Both the position numbers and the translations under genes were made by a program. A DNA stretch of 64,000 nt from assembly GCA_023653785.1 (NCBI GenBank), contig JAMKCH010036069.1:62001-126000 (forward strand), given 5' to 3'. This DNA is from Ophioderma brevispina (lineage: Eukaryota > Echinodermata > Ophiuroidea > Amphilepidida > Ophiodermatidae). This document shows, piece by piece, positions 35,715 through 46,805 of this stretch (positions are counted from its first letter, which is position 1; each line of letters begins with the position of its first letter). The notes under the pieces were generated by a model. It searched no databases, had not been told where the DNA came from, and saw only the letters and a list, made by a program, of their open reading frames with translations.

Positions 35715-36102
35715 CTAAGGCCTTTTAACGCCATCCATCCTTTCCTTTATTGTTCTTTGTTCAAAACTGGTTTCTTCATTACGGTTCCTGCCTGGCATCT
35801 CGATCGGAGGCAGTGAAGAATAGGGAAGAGTAAATTGGCACTCCACATTAGAGCGTTGTCTGCACATTTGTCCTCCAATAGAGACTTGTGGCTGTTCTAT
35901 TAGTTCCAAAAGTCTGGTAGTCAATCGTGGTCGTCCTGGAGATTTTCGTGGCCTCAAATGACCCACCTCTCGATGATGCCTGAGGATTTTACAGACCGTA
36001 TTCTGCGATATCCCGATGAAATCAGCAACATTGGCTTGTTTGTACCCTTCCCGTCGGAGTGCTAGCACTCTTCGGCATATTGACAATACCGTTGGACGAG
36101 GC
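35715..36102 (-). pseudogene. Tc1-like transposase, N-terminal DNA-binding part
   Basis: The minus-strand frame includes MPRPTVLSICRRVLALRREG, then YKQANVADFIGISQNTVCK, ILRHHREVGHLRPRKSPGR and PRLTTRLLELIEQ. This is the paired-like helix-turn-helix head plus the GRPR linker of Tc1/mariner-group transposases, which bind the terminal repeats. The start chosen is the Met of MPRPTV (36102); the frame is open further upstream to 36191 but that part is not family-like. After about 70 residues similarity ends. The remaining ~60 residues contain no D-D-E catalytic block, and full transposases are about 340 residues. The element is therefore truncated or internally deleted. Confidence 0.75.
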
Positions 36103-36221
36103 ATTAGCCTAGTTTTTGTTGTAAAGGTAACAACCAACTCTGAAAATAATGAGCTCATTGCACAAAGGCTTGGAGCAGAGAAACGGAACAAACATCAGAC
36201 GTCTGACCTTTTATAGCTCCC

Positions 36222-36393
36222 AACAAGCGGCATTGTTACATAATTCAAAATTATGCATGGATTCACTTCACCTGGGTAGTGAGGACTCGTTATGTAATCG
36301 TTCACCTACTCTAATATGATTACTTAGGCGTTCAATGAGAAATACGTTTTAAGATTGGGACTGAAAAAAAATATTCCTTTATGGCCAACAGTG
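36222..36393 (-). mobile_element. 5' terminal region of the Tc1-like transposon
   Basis: On the minus strand the outer end begins CACTGTTGGCCATAAAGGAA directly after a TA dinucleotide (36394-36395), as expected for Tc1/mariner elements that duplicate TA. The transposase head lies just inside. The matching 3' end was not found to the left, so the other half is missing. Confidence 0.6.
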
Positions 36394-36464
36394 TACAAAA
36401 CCCTTCTTATTGCATACGAGGTTTCAAGGACAGGCTCCATCATACCTCACTGATGGTCTCCATT

Positions 36465-36585
36465 TGGGGATGAATTTAGTATTCTGCCACCACATCCTTT
36501 AACATGCAATTTATTCCGTTGATGCTGCCGAATTCATTGGGTAGTGGCACAATACAAAATTATTTCCCTAAAGGGGTATAATGTG
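36465..36585 (+). repeat. Dispersed repeat, partner of 5335-5470
   Basis: Shares GATGAATTTAGTATTCTGCC and GTGGCACAATACAAAATT landmarks with the partner. The two ends are weakly inverted. Confidence 0.4.
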
Positions 36586-36676
36586 TTGGAGAGCAGTTGA
36601 AGGCTACGGTTTCGTTTTTAATTTTGTTGTAAGGCCCTGTGTTCTATGCAAGTCTTATGTACAACGCGTTAACGCC

Positions 36677-36721
36677 ATATCACGACGTAATGAGGTTTGA
36701 TCACGACGTAATGAGGTTTGA
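36677..36721 (+). repeat. 22-bp perfect direct duplication
   Basis: ATCACGACGTAATGAGGTTT followed by GA occurs twice back to back. It includes a GACGTAA word reminiscent of a CRE-like site; no gene start nearby supports a regulatory role. Confidence 0.6.
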
Positions 36722-38404
36722 ATGGTCAAATATCAGGATGATATAACTCGATATTTTTTACAGTCACCTTTCCCCTTCTTTTGCATCGTGGGTTGGTAGA
36801 GTTTCGCCTTAAAAGTCACGTTATCTCTTCGCCTTGGATAATGAAAAAATATCTTCGCTTAAGCTATCAAAGGCAACGCGTCCATGCGATTTCTTTCAAA
36901 GAAATGTCACAAAACTAATCGTTTGTGGGAAGGTGACATTTGGTTCATACTTAAAGTTAACCGCGCGCGTTCAATCAGTTATATATTTGGAAAGTTCATC
37001 TTCGAAAACATCTCTTCAGCCTTTGAGTTGTTCATTTCGTTGGTTATCATCTGTATCGACCGTAGATTAAAATATTTAAGGTATTCAGCCGTTAAGATGT
37101 TAGGAACCACAAGAGTGCGCTGTAAGTGCGCTCTTGACTTCATTCTTTGCCCTAATCAAGTAGGTGTTTAGTTTTGCACTTCATCGTGTCCTGTCCATTA
37201 CGAGGAATTAAACGAGCTCTTAAATGGTCAACCGCTTAAGCTCTTAAATGATTGATCTTTGGTACAAGTTATTTTTATTATGTATTGAATTATTTTTGTA
37301 CAATATTAGTTAGCAAATTGCTGTAGCACTGCAATATCAGCTCTATATGCTCATTTTCTTATTTATATTGCCCATTCTTGCGGAATTATTCCGTACTCTA
37401 ATCATCTCATGGTCAGCTATAGGAGATCTAGGACTTACGGGTAGTTATGTACTCAGAACACTATCGAGTGGCACCACTGAGACTCGGTTACATATCTGTT
37501 TCTGTCCAGTAAGTACAATGTCGTTGAGTTTGGGCATATTTAGCCTCCTTAAAGTGAACTTCAAAGAACACGTATCTCACAAAATAGCAGAAAAGTTTGA
37601 CAAATTAATATCGAAGTTTGCGTACGAAATTAATGAGCTGTTGATGGCGTATTAGGCTAGTTTGACCGGGAACTTCTTACAGATACTAGAGTATAGTCAT
37701 TTCATAATTTTACTATAATAAGCCAGAAGACAGAGATCAAATAATAAGAATAATAAGAATAATAATTACCATATTTTATATAGCTCTTAATCCCCGTAAA
37801 CAGGCTCAAAGTATTATCGCGGCTAGTATCGAGACCGAGTAAAAATAAAACTCTAATCATTTTTGAAGTTCTGTATCATAACCGTTGTAATGACAATGAT
37901 TTACGGCAAATAACACCTTGGAAAACATTTTTTTTACATTCAAAATGGCGTCCAAAATGGCTGCCGGAATAGTTTATTTACGAAAATGCATTAAAAGCAA
38001 GCGGTATAAACGTAATTGTCGAGCGGTTTCAATGAGTTTCAGATGATAATGAATACATCTGTACCTAAATATTTTTATTCACATTTTAAAATATAGAGTG
38101 GAATTCAAAATGGCCGAAAAAAGGGAGCCAAAATGGCCGCCAAGTGGACTTAAATAGGCTTAAAATGGGAGTCGGTGGAACTGAAAATCGGCCTGAAAAT
38201 GAGGGTTCTAACCCTAGCACAGCTAAATCTCACCAAAGCTCATTGTGTTAATTGAGAAAAATGCACTAAGTCCCGAAAGTAGCGATGACGTCATCAAACC
38301 AAGACTCATATGGGCACGAAATCGCTGGCCGGGCCAGCGACACCGCCGTAGCGTGCTATCCCGGTGTAGAAGTAACCATTGTACGGCGTACTCATAGTCC
38401 GGGA
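36722..38404. other. No gene recognised
   Basis: Includes an AAT-rich microsatellite patch (37741-37765), several AAAATGGC phrases in 37940-38130, and a GC-rich block at 38300-38400 that directly borders the 3' tail of the LINE. The 102-residue frame at 37347-37655 has no known domain. Confidence 0.4.
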
Positions 38405-38444
38405 ACAATTTTTTTAAATTTTTTTTTATTGATTTTTTTTGTTT

Positions 38445-39900
38445 CCATTACAACATAAATTCATTTACATACTTTGAATAATTTTCTTAAACATATCAAC
38501 ATATATACCCATTCTGCTTATTTCAATCTGCAATTGATAATTAAGATAGGTCTTGAAACAGGCTAATATATTGGACAATTTTCCAGGCATTTTTGTCAGA
38601 TTGTGTTTACCTACAAACAAACACCACTTTTTGAAGATAGTGATATTTTGCCATTGTTAAGAATCAAATTGATAAATCTTCGTAGGAATTACAACTTCCT
38701 GTTTTGATTGAATCCAACTAAGTTCGTTTCAAAATTTGCAAATTGAAAACGCTATCAAAAATTAGCTCATTTTCTTACAAGGTTTTTACATGCATGCATA
38801 CATAAACATGTGAATCATAATCAATCAATTACCTGGACATTAACAACATAAGTCTGAATCCACTATATTCCATCTTTTTAACAGTTTTCCCTGAAGGCAA
38901 ATCTGACTGCCAAAAATTTTAAAGTTAAATTCGACAAGTTTCATATATCGGTGAGGTTAGTTGCGGAGAGACCCACATATTCTCCCATTAAAACATCAAA
39001 TTTAAAATATACAATTCCAAGAACTTTCACAATGACATCGGGATATTTTGTTTTTCCAAAAGAGACGAATATATTATCCAGAGTATATCTTGGTACTGTT
39101 GCAACTGGTGAAAATCTTCCCATCCACCTAATCGTGTTTTTTGTCAAACATTTGTTTTATAATTCCACCCCCTTTTTTAATAGAGATCGCTCATCTCTTG
39201 AAGGACTTTTGTAATAATATCAACTTGTACTCGCTAAGGAATTTATTCGTTTTAGTTAATTTATACTTATCACTCTAGATCTAAAAAGCCTCAAGGTCAG
39301 ATGTCATCAACATAAACAAACCCCCTTTTATAGCCAATGGATCTTAAAATAAACATGACCTGTTACAACAAGAGATATTTTATTTCCCCAAATAACTTCC
39401 TTCTATATCATTTACCAAAGTTGGTTTTTCTTACAATGTATGTGTGATTTATGCCACATTCAACCTTCTCTTATAGAATCTGGAAGATATTATATTTAAA
39501 TATGGGAATGAATATTGGGTTTTAAAGTTCATTTTAAATATCAAATATGTTCGCCATAACTAGTTGGATAATAAGAATGGAATAATTTATCATTTTTGGC
39601 ATATTCATATCTGAAATCTTTGACCCATTAGCATATAACACGCTTCACTAACTTTGTAATTTAGTCAGGCCTCTTCTACCACCATCCTGTCAAATCAAAT
39701 CACTGATCATACATTTTCTTTTGATCTTATCTTTTTTACCCCTCCATAAGAAGTTAAATCTGTCCACTTCTACCCTGTTTTTAATCTATAGTCGGCGTTA
39801 CAATCACCATTCATTAAATAGTACAGCTTTGAAAGGGCTAATGCCCGAATGATGACCGCTTTAACCATAATGTTCAATCTCTCTTTCCTCCAAACGGTAG
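38445..39900 (-). pseudogene. L1/Tx1 ORF2, C-terminal region
   Basis: Minus-strand fragments include KLVEFNFKIFGSQICLQGKL with LLKRWNIVDSDLC (about 38940-38850), matching the conserved E-N-KIL---L-TN--L-KW---D--C region of L1-like ORF2. A final helix-rich stretch, LSNILACFKTYLNYQ and MFKKIIQSM (about 38590-38450), precedes the stop. The frame at 38941-39147 (GEYVGLSATNLTDI on the minus strand) also belongs to this region. Confidence 0.65.
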
Positions 39901-41050
39901 ACTCTCTCTTTAATTTATCTAACTTTGATTCCCAGTTTAGCTTTTGTATTTAAGATGATCTATTCAAGTATCACCTGAAAGATTTTAACTGGATTGGAAG
40001 TCCAGTTTATATGGCGTCTCTGTTGGAGTTGAACTTTCTTTTAACAATACCTTCTGTTTTTTGCCATTTTAATTGTAATCCAGCCACAATAGAAACTCGG
40101 TGTTACTTCCTCAATGGCTTCGCTGGTATACTTAGAGTCTTCTCTGTAATAAGGTGGTATCATCATCTACCACCTGACTGAATTTAAATCACTCCGTTTT
40201 CATAATTTACAAATTGAATGGGATCTTTTCTCTAGGTAATTGAAATCGCCTTAATATTTTCGTTTTTCCTGTATGTTACATGCTATAATTTCGACAGCGA
40301 TTACAAAAAGAAGCGCCGATAGGGAACACCTGACGAATACCACGGGGAGATATACCAAAAAATTCAGAGATCCATCCCTTGTTAATTATACAGCTCGAGC
40401 ATCTTTGATAGATGTTTTGATCATGTTATAAGGTATGACCAAAATTAACTTTTTCAAGGCGCAAACATAAAATTTCTTTCTAAACTATCCAAAAGCTTTT
40501 CAAAATAAAAAAATTATAAGCCCCATTCTTTAATGATTTTTAACGTGAAAATCATAATATCTTATCAGCGGACGTTCTTCCCATAATCGTCCGCTTGATG
40601 TAAGCAGTCTGGTCAGTATGAATAAGTTTAGGGCAACATTTTATAGTCCGTATTCCACAAACTTATGGGCGCCGTTTTTCAAATTTTCTATCATCTTTCT
40701 TATGAATCAACTAATTATTGCACGTGTCTGAGTTGTTGATAACTCCCTCCCCTCTTGTAAAAAGACTCAGAGCAAGAGTCGAACATAAACTTTAAATGTA
40801 TCCCAGAAAAGATCTAAAAAATTCACTGGCAAACCGTCGGGTCCAGGTGTCTTATTTTTCTTCATTGATTAACCGTTATAATACATTCCCCCTCCCAGAG
40901 TCAGGGGTTAGCACATATTTACTTCTTCGGATATAGACTGTCAAGATGGTCTTTTTTTCGCCAAATAATCATTAATATCTGCATCGTCAATATCTCTCGT
41001 TGTATAAAAGAGATTTGTAAAACTTTACACTTCCTTTAAATATCAGCGTT
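39900..41050 (-). pseudogene. L1/Tx1 ORF2, reverse transcriptase
   Basis: Minus-strand landmarks in changing frames: KTPGPDGLPVNFF (about 40860-40815), the L1-type K-PGPDG---EFY motif; LENLKNGAHKF (about 40680), equivalent to LKNWRPISLL; KLLDSLERNFMF (about 40500-40460), equivalent to the FEKAFD motif A region; CSSCIINNGW-like (about 40400); IRQVFP (about 40330), equivalent to RG-RQGCPLSP; VIAVEIIA (about 40290). The YADD box is degraded near 40140-40180. Confidence 0.75.
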
Positions 41051-41700
41051 TTTCTTCAACAAGGTTATCATCATAAGTAAGATTCAATGGCGTTATCTCG
41101 CCTTGTTTTTGCTCTAATCCAATGAAATATTTACAGTAGATTTCTCGCCCTCTCTATCCAGTCTGCTCTTTACCGTATTTGACCTTGCTTCAGGTTGTAA
41201 TGATTCTAACTTGTTCTTAATTTCTTCATATTTCTTAAATAATTGACACAAACTGCTCATGATCCACCTACTCTTTTTCTACTCTTTTTCAATGCCTTTT
41301 CAAGCTGACTCTGAAGCATTCATATCTTTTTCCTTCTCTTGATACCTACATGAAAATTTGATAGAAATTCTTTTAATTCAATTTCATCTCAAAAGATCCC
41401 ACAATAATCTTTTTTCAATATTAGAATTATTATAATCGATATTAAAACTATTGATTAAATCAATGATCCCCTTTGATATTTCTTTTTATCTAACAAGAGG
41501 TGTTAATGCGCCAAAGCCTTTTTCCCTCTACGGGATTCCTTCACTTTAAATCTAGATTTTAGTTCTATAATCTGACCTTATTGAGGCACCATGTTCTCAA
41601 AATAAATTTTCAATCATCCAATTGTTTAGAACAACCAAAATCATTCTACACAGTAAGAACTAATGGATTCGTTTGTTATGAGTAAAATGCTTTTTTATCG
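41050..41700 (-). pseudogene. L1/Tx1 ORF2, region between endonuclease and RT
   Basis: A- and T-rich, heavily degraded continuation of ORF2. No single motif is clear, but its length fits the endonuclease-RT spacer, and the flanking domains are collinear on the same strand. Confidence 0.5.
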
Positions 41701-42290
41701 GGTATTCGCAGCTTCTCATGGGTCGAGAGATCAAATGCTCATTACAAGTTCGTTAAGATTACTTGATTGAGGTTTCACAGCCGGTAAAACCACCCTTTTA
41801 TCCAGATCCCTATTAATCACCGTGTTAAAATCACCTCCATTATGAGAAGGTGAAGATCAATATCATCTAGCCAACGCTTAACCTCGGCAAAATAGTCTAA
41901 CCTTTTCTCATACTGTTTGGGAGCATAATTGGAAACTAATGAAATTTTTGACGCATTATTTCCACAATTAACTCCCAGTCCTCTTCCTCATCGCTTGATA
42001 TCTGCTCTAAGATTAAAGGGGATGTTATTTTTACTAATTTGATACTCCTCGACTTGCTCCTTTTAGCATGAGGAATCCAAAGGAGTGATAACAAGCAACC
42101 TGTCCACGCTCATTCACCTCATTAACAATATTAGGAGTAATGTACGTTTCATATCAGAAACAATATGTACTTTTTGGTCATTTAACCATTTAAAAATAGA
42201 TTGTCGTTTGATCTTATCTCAAGACCTTTGACATTTAACGCGATATCTTTAACAATCTCCATAGTTCTCTAGAAAGTCCATACATTTATT
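41700..42290 (-). pseudogene. L1/Tx1 ORF2, APE-like endonuclease
   Basis: Minus-strand fragments: EIVKDIALNVKGL (about 42265), matching the typical L1/Tx1 ORF2 start with the N-RGL/VKGL motif; IFKWLNDQKVHIV (about 42195-42155); SNYAPKQYEKRLDYFAEVKR (about 41940-41880), equivalent to the N-YAP motif; WLDDIDLHL followed by a degraded GGDFN motif (about 41870-41830); and INRDLDKR. Order and spacing agree with the family. Confidence 0.75.
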
Positions 42291-42589
42291 AAATACGGTT
42301 TCACCTCACTTTTTTTATACATGGGGTCATAGACCGAGTTTAGAATATCATCAGATCATCAGTTTTCCTCCTCACACACGATTCCGTACTGATTCTTTTC
42401 AATACTTTGTGTACCATCACGCTTTTTGTTAGGATTGTTGTGTCATGGGGTGTTTTTGAGCGTGCCCACCCTGAGAAGGAGAGGTACGGTTTCTTTTTTT
42501 CTCCGAGACCGGGGTTGACAGTAGTCATGTATTGTTTTGATAGATGTTTGGTTACCGGAGTTTTTCACGTTGGAGTTTTTCATACTTTA

Positions 42590-43063
42590 CTAATCATTTA
42601 TCCTACCTTGGGAGCTCTTTGAGGGGTAGTATACCAGCAGAGTCGACACGTTGTAAGAGTGAAGCCATCTTAGAGTAGAATCGCTTTCATCTGGTTTCAT
42701 TGGTGTCGATGTGTCGTCTTCAGGGCTCAAATCGGTTTCCTTGTCAGACGCATCACTTTGGGCTTCAACTTCGGACTTAGTATCGCTTTGATCTTCACTA
42801 ACATTATCTACAGCTCTCGCCTCAAAAGCGTTTGCTGTATGAACTACGGGATCTTGAGCAGCTATAGGACTATTCCCATCTCCCTGAGTTTGCGACTCAA
42901 GTACAGTCTCATCAATGTAGCTAGCTTCATTGCCAAGCTGTTCCGGCGTAGCATCCCTTGACAAGTCGTTATCTCCTCTCTCTCTATCAGGTGATGGAGA
43001 GTGAAAACACGATTGTTCACGGAAAACATTGCTCAAACCATTTCTTCTTCTTATCGTATCCAA
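42590..43063 (-). pseudogene. Probable ORF1 C-terminal part of the L1/Tx1 LINE
   Basis: 157 open residues, strongly acidic and Ser/Thr/Asp/Glu-rich (EVEAQSDASDKETDLSPEDD), with no predicted membrane segment. It lies immediately upstream of ORF2 on the same strand, where Tx1-type elements encode an RNA-binding ORF1 protein. No zinc knuckle or coiled coil is visible, so the assignment rests on position and composition. The frame starts abruptly next to another LINE fragment and may be truncated there. Confidence 0.4.
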
Positions 43064-43089
43064 AAACAGAAGTTCTCACATTATGATCC

Positions 43090-43960
43090 AGCCAGAGATG
43101 GGTATACAATGTCTGGCTACTTCACTGAATTCTGCAAGGTCATTGTCCGTGCATTGTTATTCCAACAGTGGGCAGACCAAGAGATGTTCCATTGTCTGCA
43201 TGTGTTGCTGTTCCACAACCACAGGTAGTGTCCTGATCTGTTTCCAGGTAGCCCCACTTCTGCAAGGAAACCTTAGATCGGCGGGTTCTGGTTCTCAGTC
43301 TGTTGAGACATCGCCATTCAGCTCGTGAGGAGTCAGCTCCAGGTGGAAGATGCTGACCAGGTTCAATAGCAATAGATATTACTTGGTTGATAGCAAGTCT
43401 TTATTTCCACAAGGCGACTCTCTTAAACTCCTCATAGAGACTGTTTCAAGGGGCTGGACTTTGCTTAAAAACTCTCTCTGGATTTAACTTGGCGGTTATA
43501 GCAACTGGTCTCTATCCGGGCATAGGTTGCTTCACATTAGATTCTTGGCAGCTCTCGCATGCTCGCTACACTACGACGGATGTCTGTCTGTTGGAGCAAT
43601 TCCTTCTAGGATGTATTTTTGTGTAAGTTTTCCGTTGGAGTTGGGCGAAGACACCCTGTGATAAGCCGGCAGAGGCATATAATGCTGGATTAAGCTTCTT
43701 GGCATGGGTTAATTGATCTTTCCCAAATAGGGCTGCATACTCTGCACATGAGTAGCACAGGGCAAGTGCCGTCGATCTTAGTGTATGTGGGCGAGCACCT
43801 CAATGCCAATGAGTTTGTTCAAGATGTTATTGCGTGAACATACTTTACTCTTCGTCTCCTTGACGCGGGCCTTATAGGAGAGAGTGCGGTCCAAGGTAAC
43901 TGCTAGGTAGACATCGGGGGTAGACAAGATTATCACAGTGCTCCAGGGGTGTTCCAGACC
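43090..43960 (-). pseudogene. Jockey-like LINE RT C-terminal fragment
   Basis: Minus-strand fragments in order: VYLAVT-LDRTLSYKARVKE (about 43910-43860), TKSKVCSRNNILNKLIG, STALALCYSCAEYAA (about 43770), AEWRCLNRLRTRTRRSK (about 43320-43275), then QKWGY, ETDQDTTCGCG and QTMEHLLVCPLL (about 43260-43180). This is the thumb and C-terminal part of a common non-LTR RT class with an LNRLRTG-GR, KWG, C-CG--QTMEHLL signature. N-terminal RT and endonuclease are absent. It abuts the ORF1-like segment head to tail. Confidence 0.75.
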
Positions 43961-44163
43961 AGGTTAGAAAACGACTAGTTGCCCTTGTTGAGTAGTACGA
44001 ACATCATCGTCGTCTTTTCTTGAGTGGGTTATCATATGATCGTGCAGGCGGGGGGGGGGGGGTGAGGGGGCGTCCGCAACGTTTCCATATATATCGTGGG
44101 CCGAGACTTGGTCGCCAGATTCGTATACGCCGGGGAACGCATTTCCCAAACACAGAGACAATT

Positions 44164-44504
44164 GGCAATCTACACGGCAGCGCGCGCAGATCCAGATCGG
44201 ATCCAATCGATCCAGATCTCTGATCCATTTTGTCGTCTACACGGCAAGATCCATATCTTGCCCGCGTACATGGTGTGTACAAACACGCTGGTTAGTGTCG
44301 CTGCACTTTAAGAGCGCGTACTTTTAGGGTACGCGGTAAGTATTCCTCGATCACCAACCACGGTTACGGCGAGCATTTGTACACTTTAACGCTTCGAAGG
44401 TCGCCGACTTTCGCATCTGCGCCGTGTAAAGTTCTATCAACGGTCTCCCGTGATCTGGATCTTGGAAACTATCCGATCTGGAACTGCGCTCCGTGTAGAT
44501 TGCC
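44164..44504. mobile_element. 341-bp hairpin MITE
   Basis: Both ends read inward GGCAATCTACACGG, followed in each arm by GCGC, CCAGATCGGAT and GATCCAGATC words. Arms are about 90-100 bp with a loop of about 140 bp. No coding capacity; target duplication not resolved. A long G run lies just outside at 44050-44062. Confidence 0.65.
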
Positions 44505-45160
44505 CCATGGCAACATTTGAAAAATTGTGCGCCCTCGAGATTTGTCAAAATTGATATAGCTTGATATAATTCTCCAGAAAATTACGCCAATTTGGTTTGA
44601 GAAGTCAAAATATTTTGTCAAAATTTTGTTCTTTATGCATTTGTTTGGTTGGAATCTGCATCACCGATAAAGAGAAAAATAAAATAACCAACACTATTTC
44701 TCATGCATAATACTATAAAACAGGCTTTAATACATTTTGTGTCAAAGGAATAGGATTTGTTACGTTATCGAAAATGTAAATAATTATATATTACCATCAG
44801 AGAACATTCGAAGGACGTTTAATAATTTTTGTTAGGGGCTATAGAGATTGGGTCTTGACAATTTTTTTAACCCTTCAGTATGTCATTGTTTTCTTTTCCC
44901 TCTTATTTGTGACAAAGCTTTTATCCCCCCCTGGCAACAGAATTTTTTTTACGATCCCTCTCCTGGCAACAATTTTTCCCTGCCACCTTGAATATATTTT
45001 TTTCACATTATCAAAATATGCGGTTTTGATACACATGGGTAGAAGGCCTTTGAAAGCGTTGGTTGATATTATTACATTTTATATGCATTTCTACATAACA
45101 AATGGAATTGAATTTCAGAAATATCTGCATCTTAGATGCATGTACCTGTATAGGATTTTT
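44505..45160. other. No gene recognised
   Basis: AT-rich sequence. The 117-residue frame at 44855-45208 is hydrophobic low-complexity and overlaps the start of the retroelement, with no family match. Confidence 0.4.
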
Positions 45161-45204
45161 ATTTCTGTTTGTATTTTATGCGGGACACGTGCTGTGCACA
45201 GTTT

Positions 45205-45440
45205 ATGATATTGGAAGATGCACTTCCATTTGATATTGAGAGTTCCACAGGAACTAGTGCATTGATTCAGGGGATAGGTATGGATTGTATTAGTGTCCCT
45301 CTTCACAAAATGAATTTGAAATCAGACTTGGTTTCTGGAACTATCACAATTGGTGTTAGACAAGAACTCCCAGTAAAAGGGGTATCCATGTTGTTAGGGA
45401 ATGATTTGGCAGGGGGAAAGTACGCCCAGATCCCATAGTT
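45205..45440 (+). pseudogene. Retroelement aspartic protease region, copy B
   Basis: Open stretch including LALPFDIESSTG-like residues in shifting frame, SVPLHKMNLKSDLVSGTITI and VKGVSMLLGNDLAGGKYAQI. The last is the conserved LL-GNDLAGGK ending of Ty3/gypsy proteases. The catalytic D-T/S-G should lie upstream, where homology ends, so the enzyme is incomplete. Confidence 0.7.
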
Positions 45441-45874
45441 TCCCAGGTGCCCTGTACAGTGGATAAATTTGATCAGGAAACATAAACTTTCCCATTATGT
45501 GCAGTAACTAGGTCAATGACCAGAAAAGCCTCACAGGAAAACAGTGAGCAGGTGATGAGTCAAAATACTCATACATATAGGAAGAGCGTCGAAGATGACT
45601 TGGTCCCAATTTAGAGGATACTTTTCTCTCAAAGAGGATTTGGGAGGTCATCTCCCCTCTTCAGGAGGGGAGACTAAAATTCCTAGTAGTGAAATCCTAG
45701 CCCCTGAGCACAAACAAAGGACAACAAGCTGGTACATATAGAGCATGATAGAGTTTAGGGCTTGTAAAGGAGACCCTTTAGGAGGGCCATGACAAGCTGG
45801 TAAATGACAGCAAGTGACCCAGCCCCTTAGGGAGAGGGCCATTGACGCAAGCATAGCCGAGCAAATTTTCCTGT
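45441..45874 (+). other. Protease-integrase spacer of copy B
   Basis: Collinear with 1380-1760 of copy A on the opposite strand (shared words include GGGGAGACTAAA, GACAAGCTGGTA, AAGGAGACCCTT). No intact frame. Confidence 0.6.
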
Positions 45875-45984
45875 TGAAAGTGTTCGCAAATGAAAATGTT
45901 CGCAAAAGTCACTTAAGTATGTTTATGTTTTAAAAATTCAAGTCACTTGTTTCCAAATGATATCTTAACTACTCCTAAATGCCA

Positions 45985-46390
45985 TATTCCTGCCACACTT
46001 AGACTATTGCATTGTTGTTTGGGGAAATTGTGTACTACAGTAGCAAATCGACTTCAGATTATACAGAACAGAGCAGCACGTATAATTCCTAGCGGTGTAG
46101 CCTGGGCTACCCCCGACCCCTACGGACCCCCTACGCCCTAGTCATGAAGTTCTTGGTTTTTGCAACGTGCTTTCGCATAGGCAAGTTACAATTGTTCGCC
46201 TCTCGGTTTACACATTTTTGAATGACCTAGCACCATCCATATCTTTCTGGCATTTTTTTTTCATTTTCTAGCAATAATTATAACTTTCGTCACAGCATGT
46301 ATAAGGGTACAATTTCCTCAAAACCCAAAACAAGTACAAGAAGCGTAGTCTATCCTACACGAGGTGCATTATTTGGAACAATCTTGATGT
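45985..46390 (+). pseudogene. LINE RT C-terminal remnant
   Basis: Frame-shifted plus-strand residues include ANRLQIIQNRAARIIPSGVA (the NRLQ--QNRAAR motif after the RT thumb), KFLVFATCFRIG and a basic KPKTSTRS segment preceding GALFGT. It belongs to the LINE nested in copy B. No upstream RT palm is present, as expected for a 5'-truncated insertion. Confidence 0.65.
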
Positions 46391-46393
46391 TAA

Positions 46394-46768
46394 AGTCTGA
46401 CTCATAGATTTCTTATATAAGTTTTTTAATATATTAATTAAAACATAGTTCAACTAGAACTAAAGATAAGGTTTCACCCTAGAATTCTCAAGTCAAATTT
46501 GAGATGAATCGAAATTTTCGTTTTTGATGCAGTAAACATTTATGTTCGTATTATAATATACGTCGATATATACCTGTGTAAAAACAAACATTTCCGATCC
46601 GGCGTGATTTTTAAAACAAAGATGTGTTGTTCTATATGAAAATTTCGATTTGGAGCTTAGCTATTTCACACAGTGAATTAGTATAATGGCAACATTATGT
46701 ACAATAAGCAAAAAACACAATGTTTTGAAAATTGAGGGCGCCCTCATCGGAAATCTCTGAGTCAGCCT
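46394..46768. mobile_element. TTAA-flanked MITE, copy 2 (375 bp)
   Basis: Bounded by TTAA at 46390-46393 and 46769-46772. Ends are AGTCTGACTCATAGATTT and, inverted, AGGCTGACTCAGAGATTT. It matches 23116-23452 in reverse orientation. The flanking LINE reading continues on both sides once it is removed, so this is a clean insertion. Confidence 0.75.
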
Positions 46769-46805
46769 TTAAAATTTTAAAAATCACAACATTCAGTATA
46801 TTTAA

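Larger units (their letters stand above)
38405..43063 (-). mobile_element. L1/Tx1-type LINE, ORF2 region about full length
   Basis: Minus-strand order: C-terminal ORF1 part (43063-42590), ORF2 with endonuclease, RT and C-terminal region (about 42290-38445), then a short 3' end with an AATAAA word and an A-rich tail (T-rich on the plus strand at 38405-38442). The ORF2 span of about 3.85 kb equals roughly 1,280 residues, the normal size for L1/Tx1 ORF2. Frames are broken throughout, so it is inactive. The 5' end of ORF1 and the 5' UTR are missing. Confidence 0.75.

Noticed and set aside
37347..37655. 102-residue plus-strand frame with a hydrophobic N-terminus
   Set aside because: No motif, no Kozak or splice support, isolated in AT-rich DNA.
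38270..38404. GC-rich block next to the LINE tail considered as a snRNA, 5S or tRNA target of a Tx1-type element
   Set aside because: Compared from memory with U1, U2, U4, U5, 5S and tRNA hallmarks; none fitted. Kept only as an open question.
44855..45208. 117-residue hydrophobic plus-strand frame
   Set aside because: AT-rich low-complexity sequence overlapping the start of the retroelement; no family feature.
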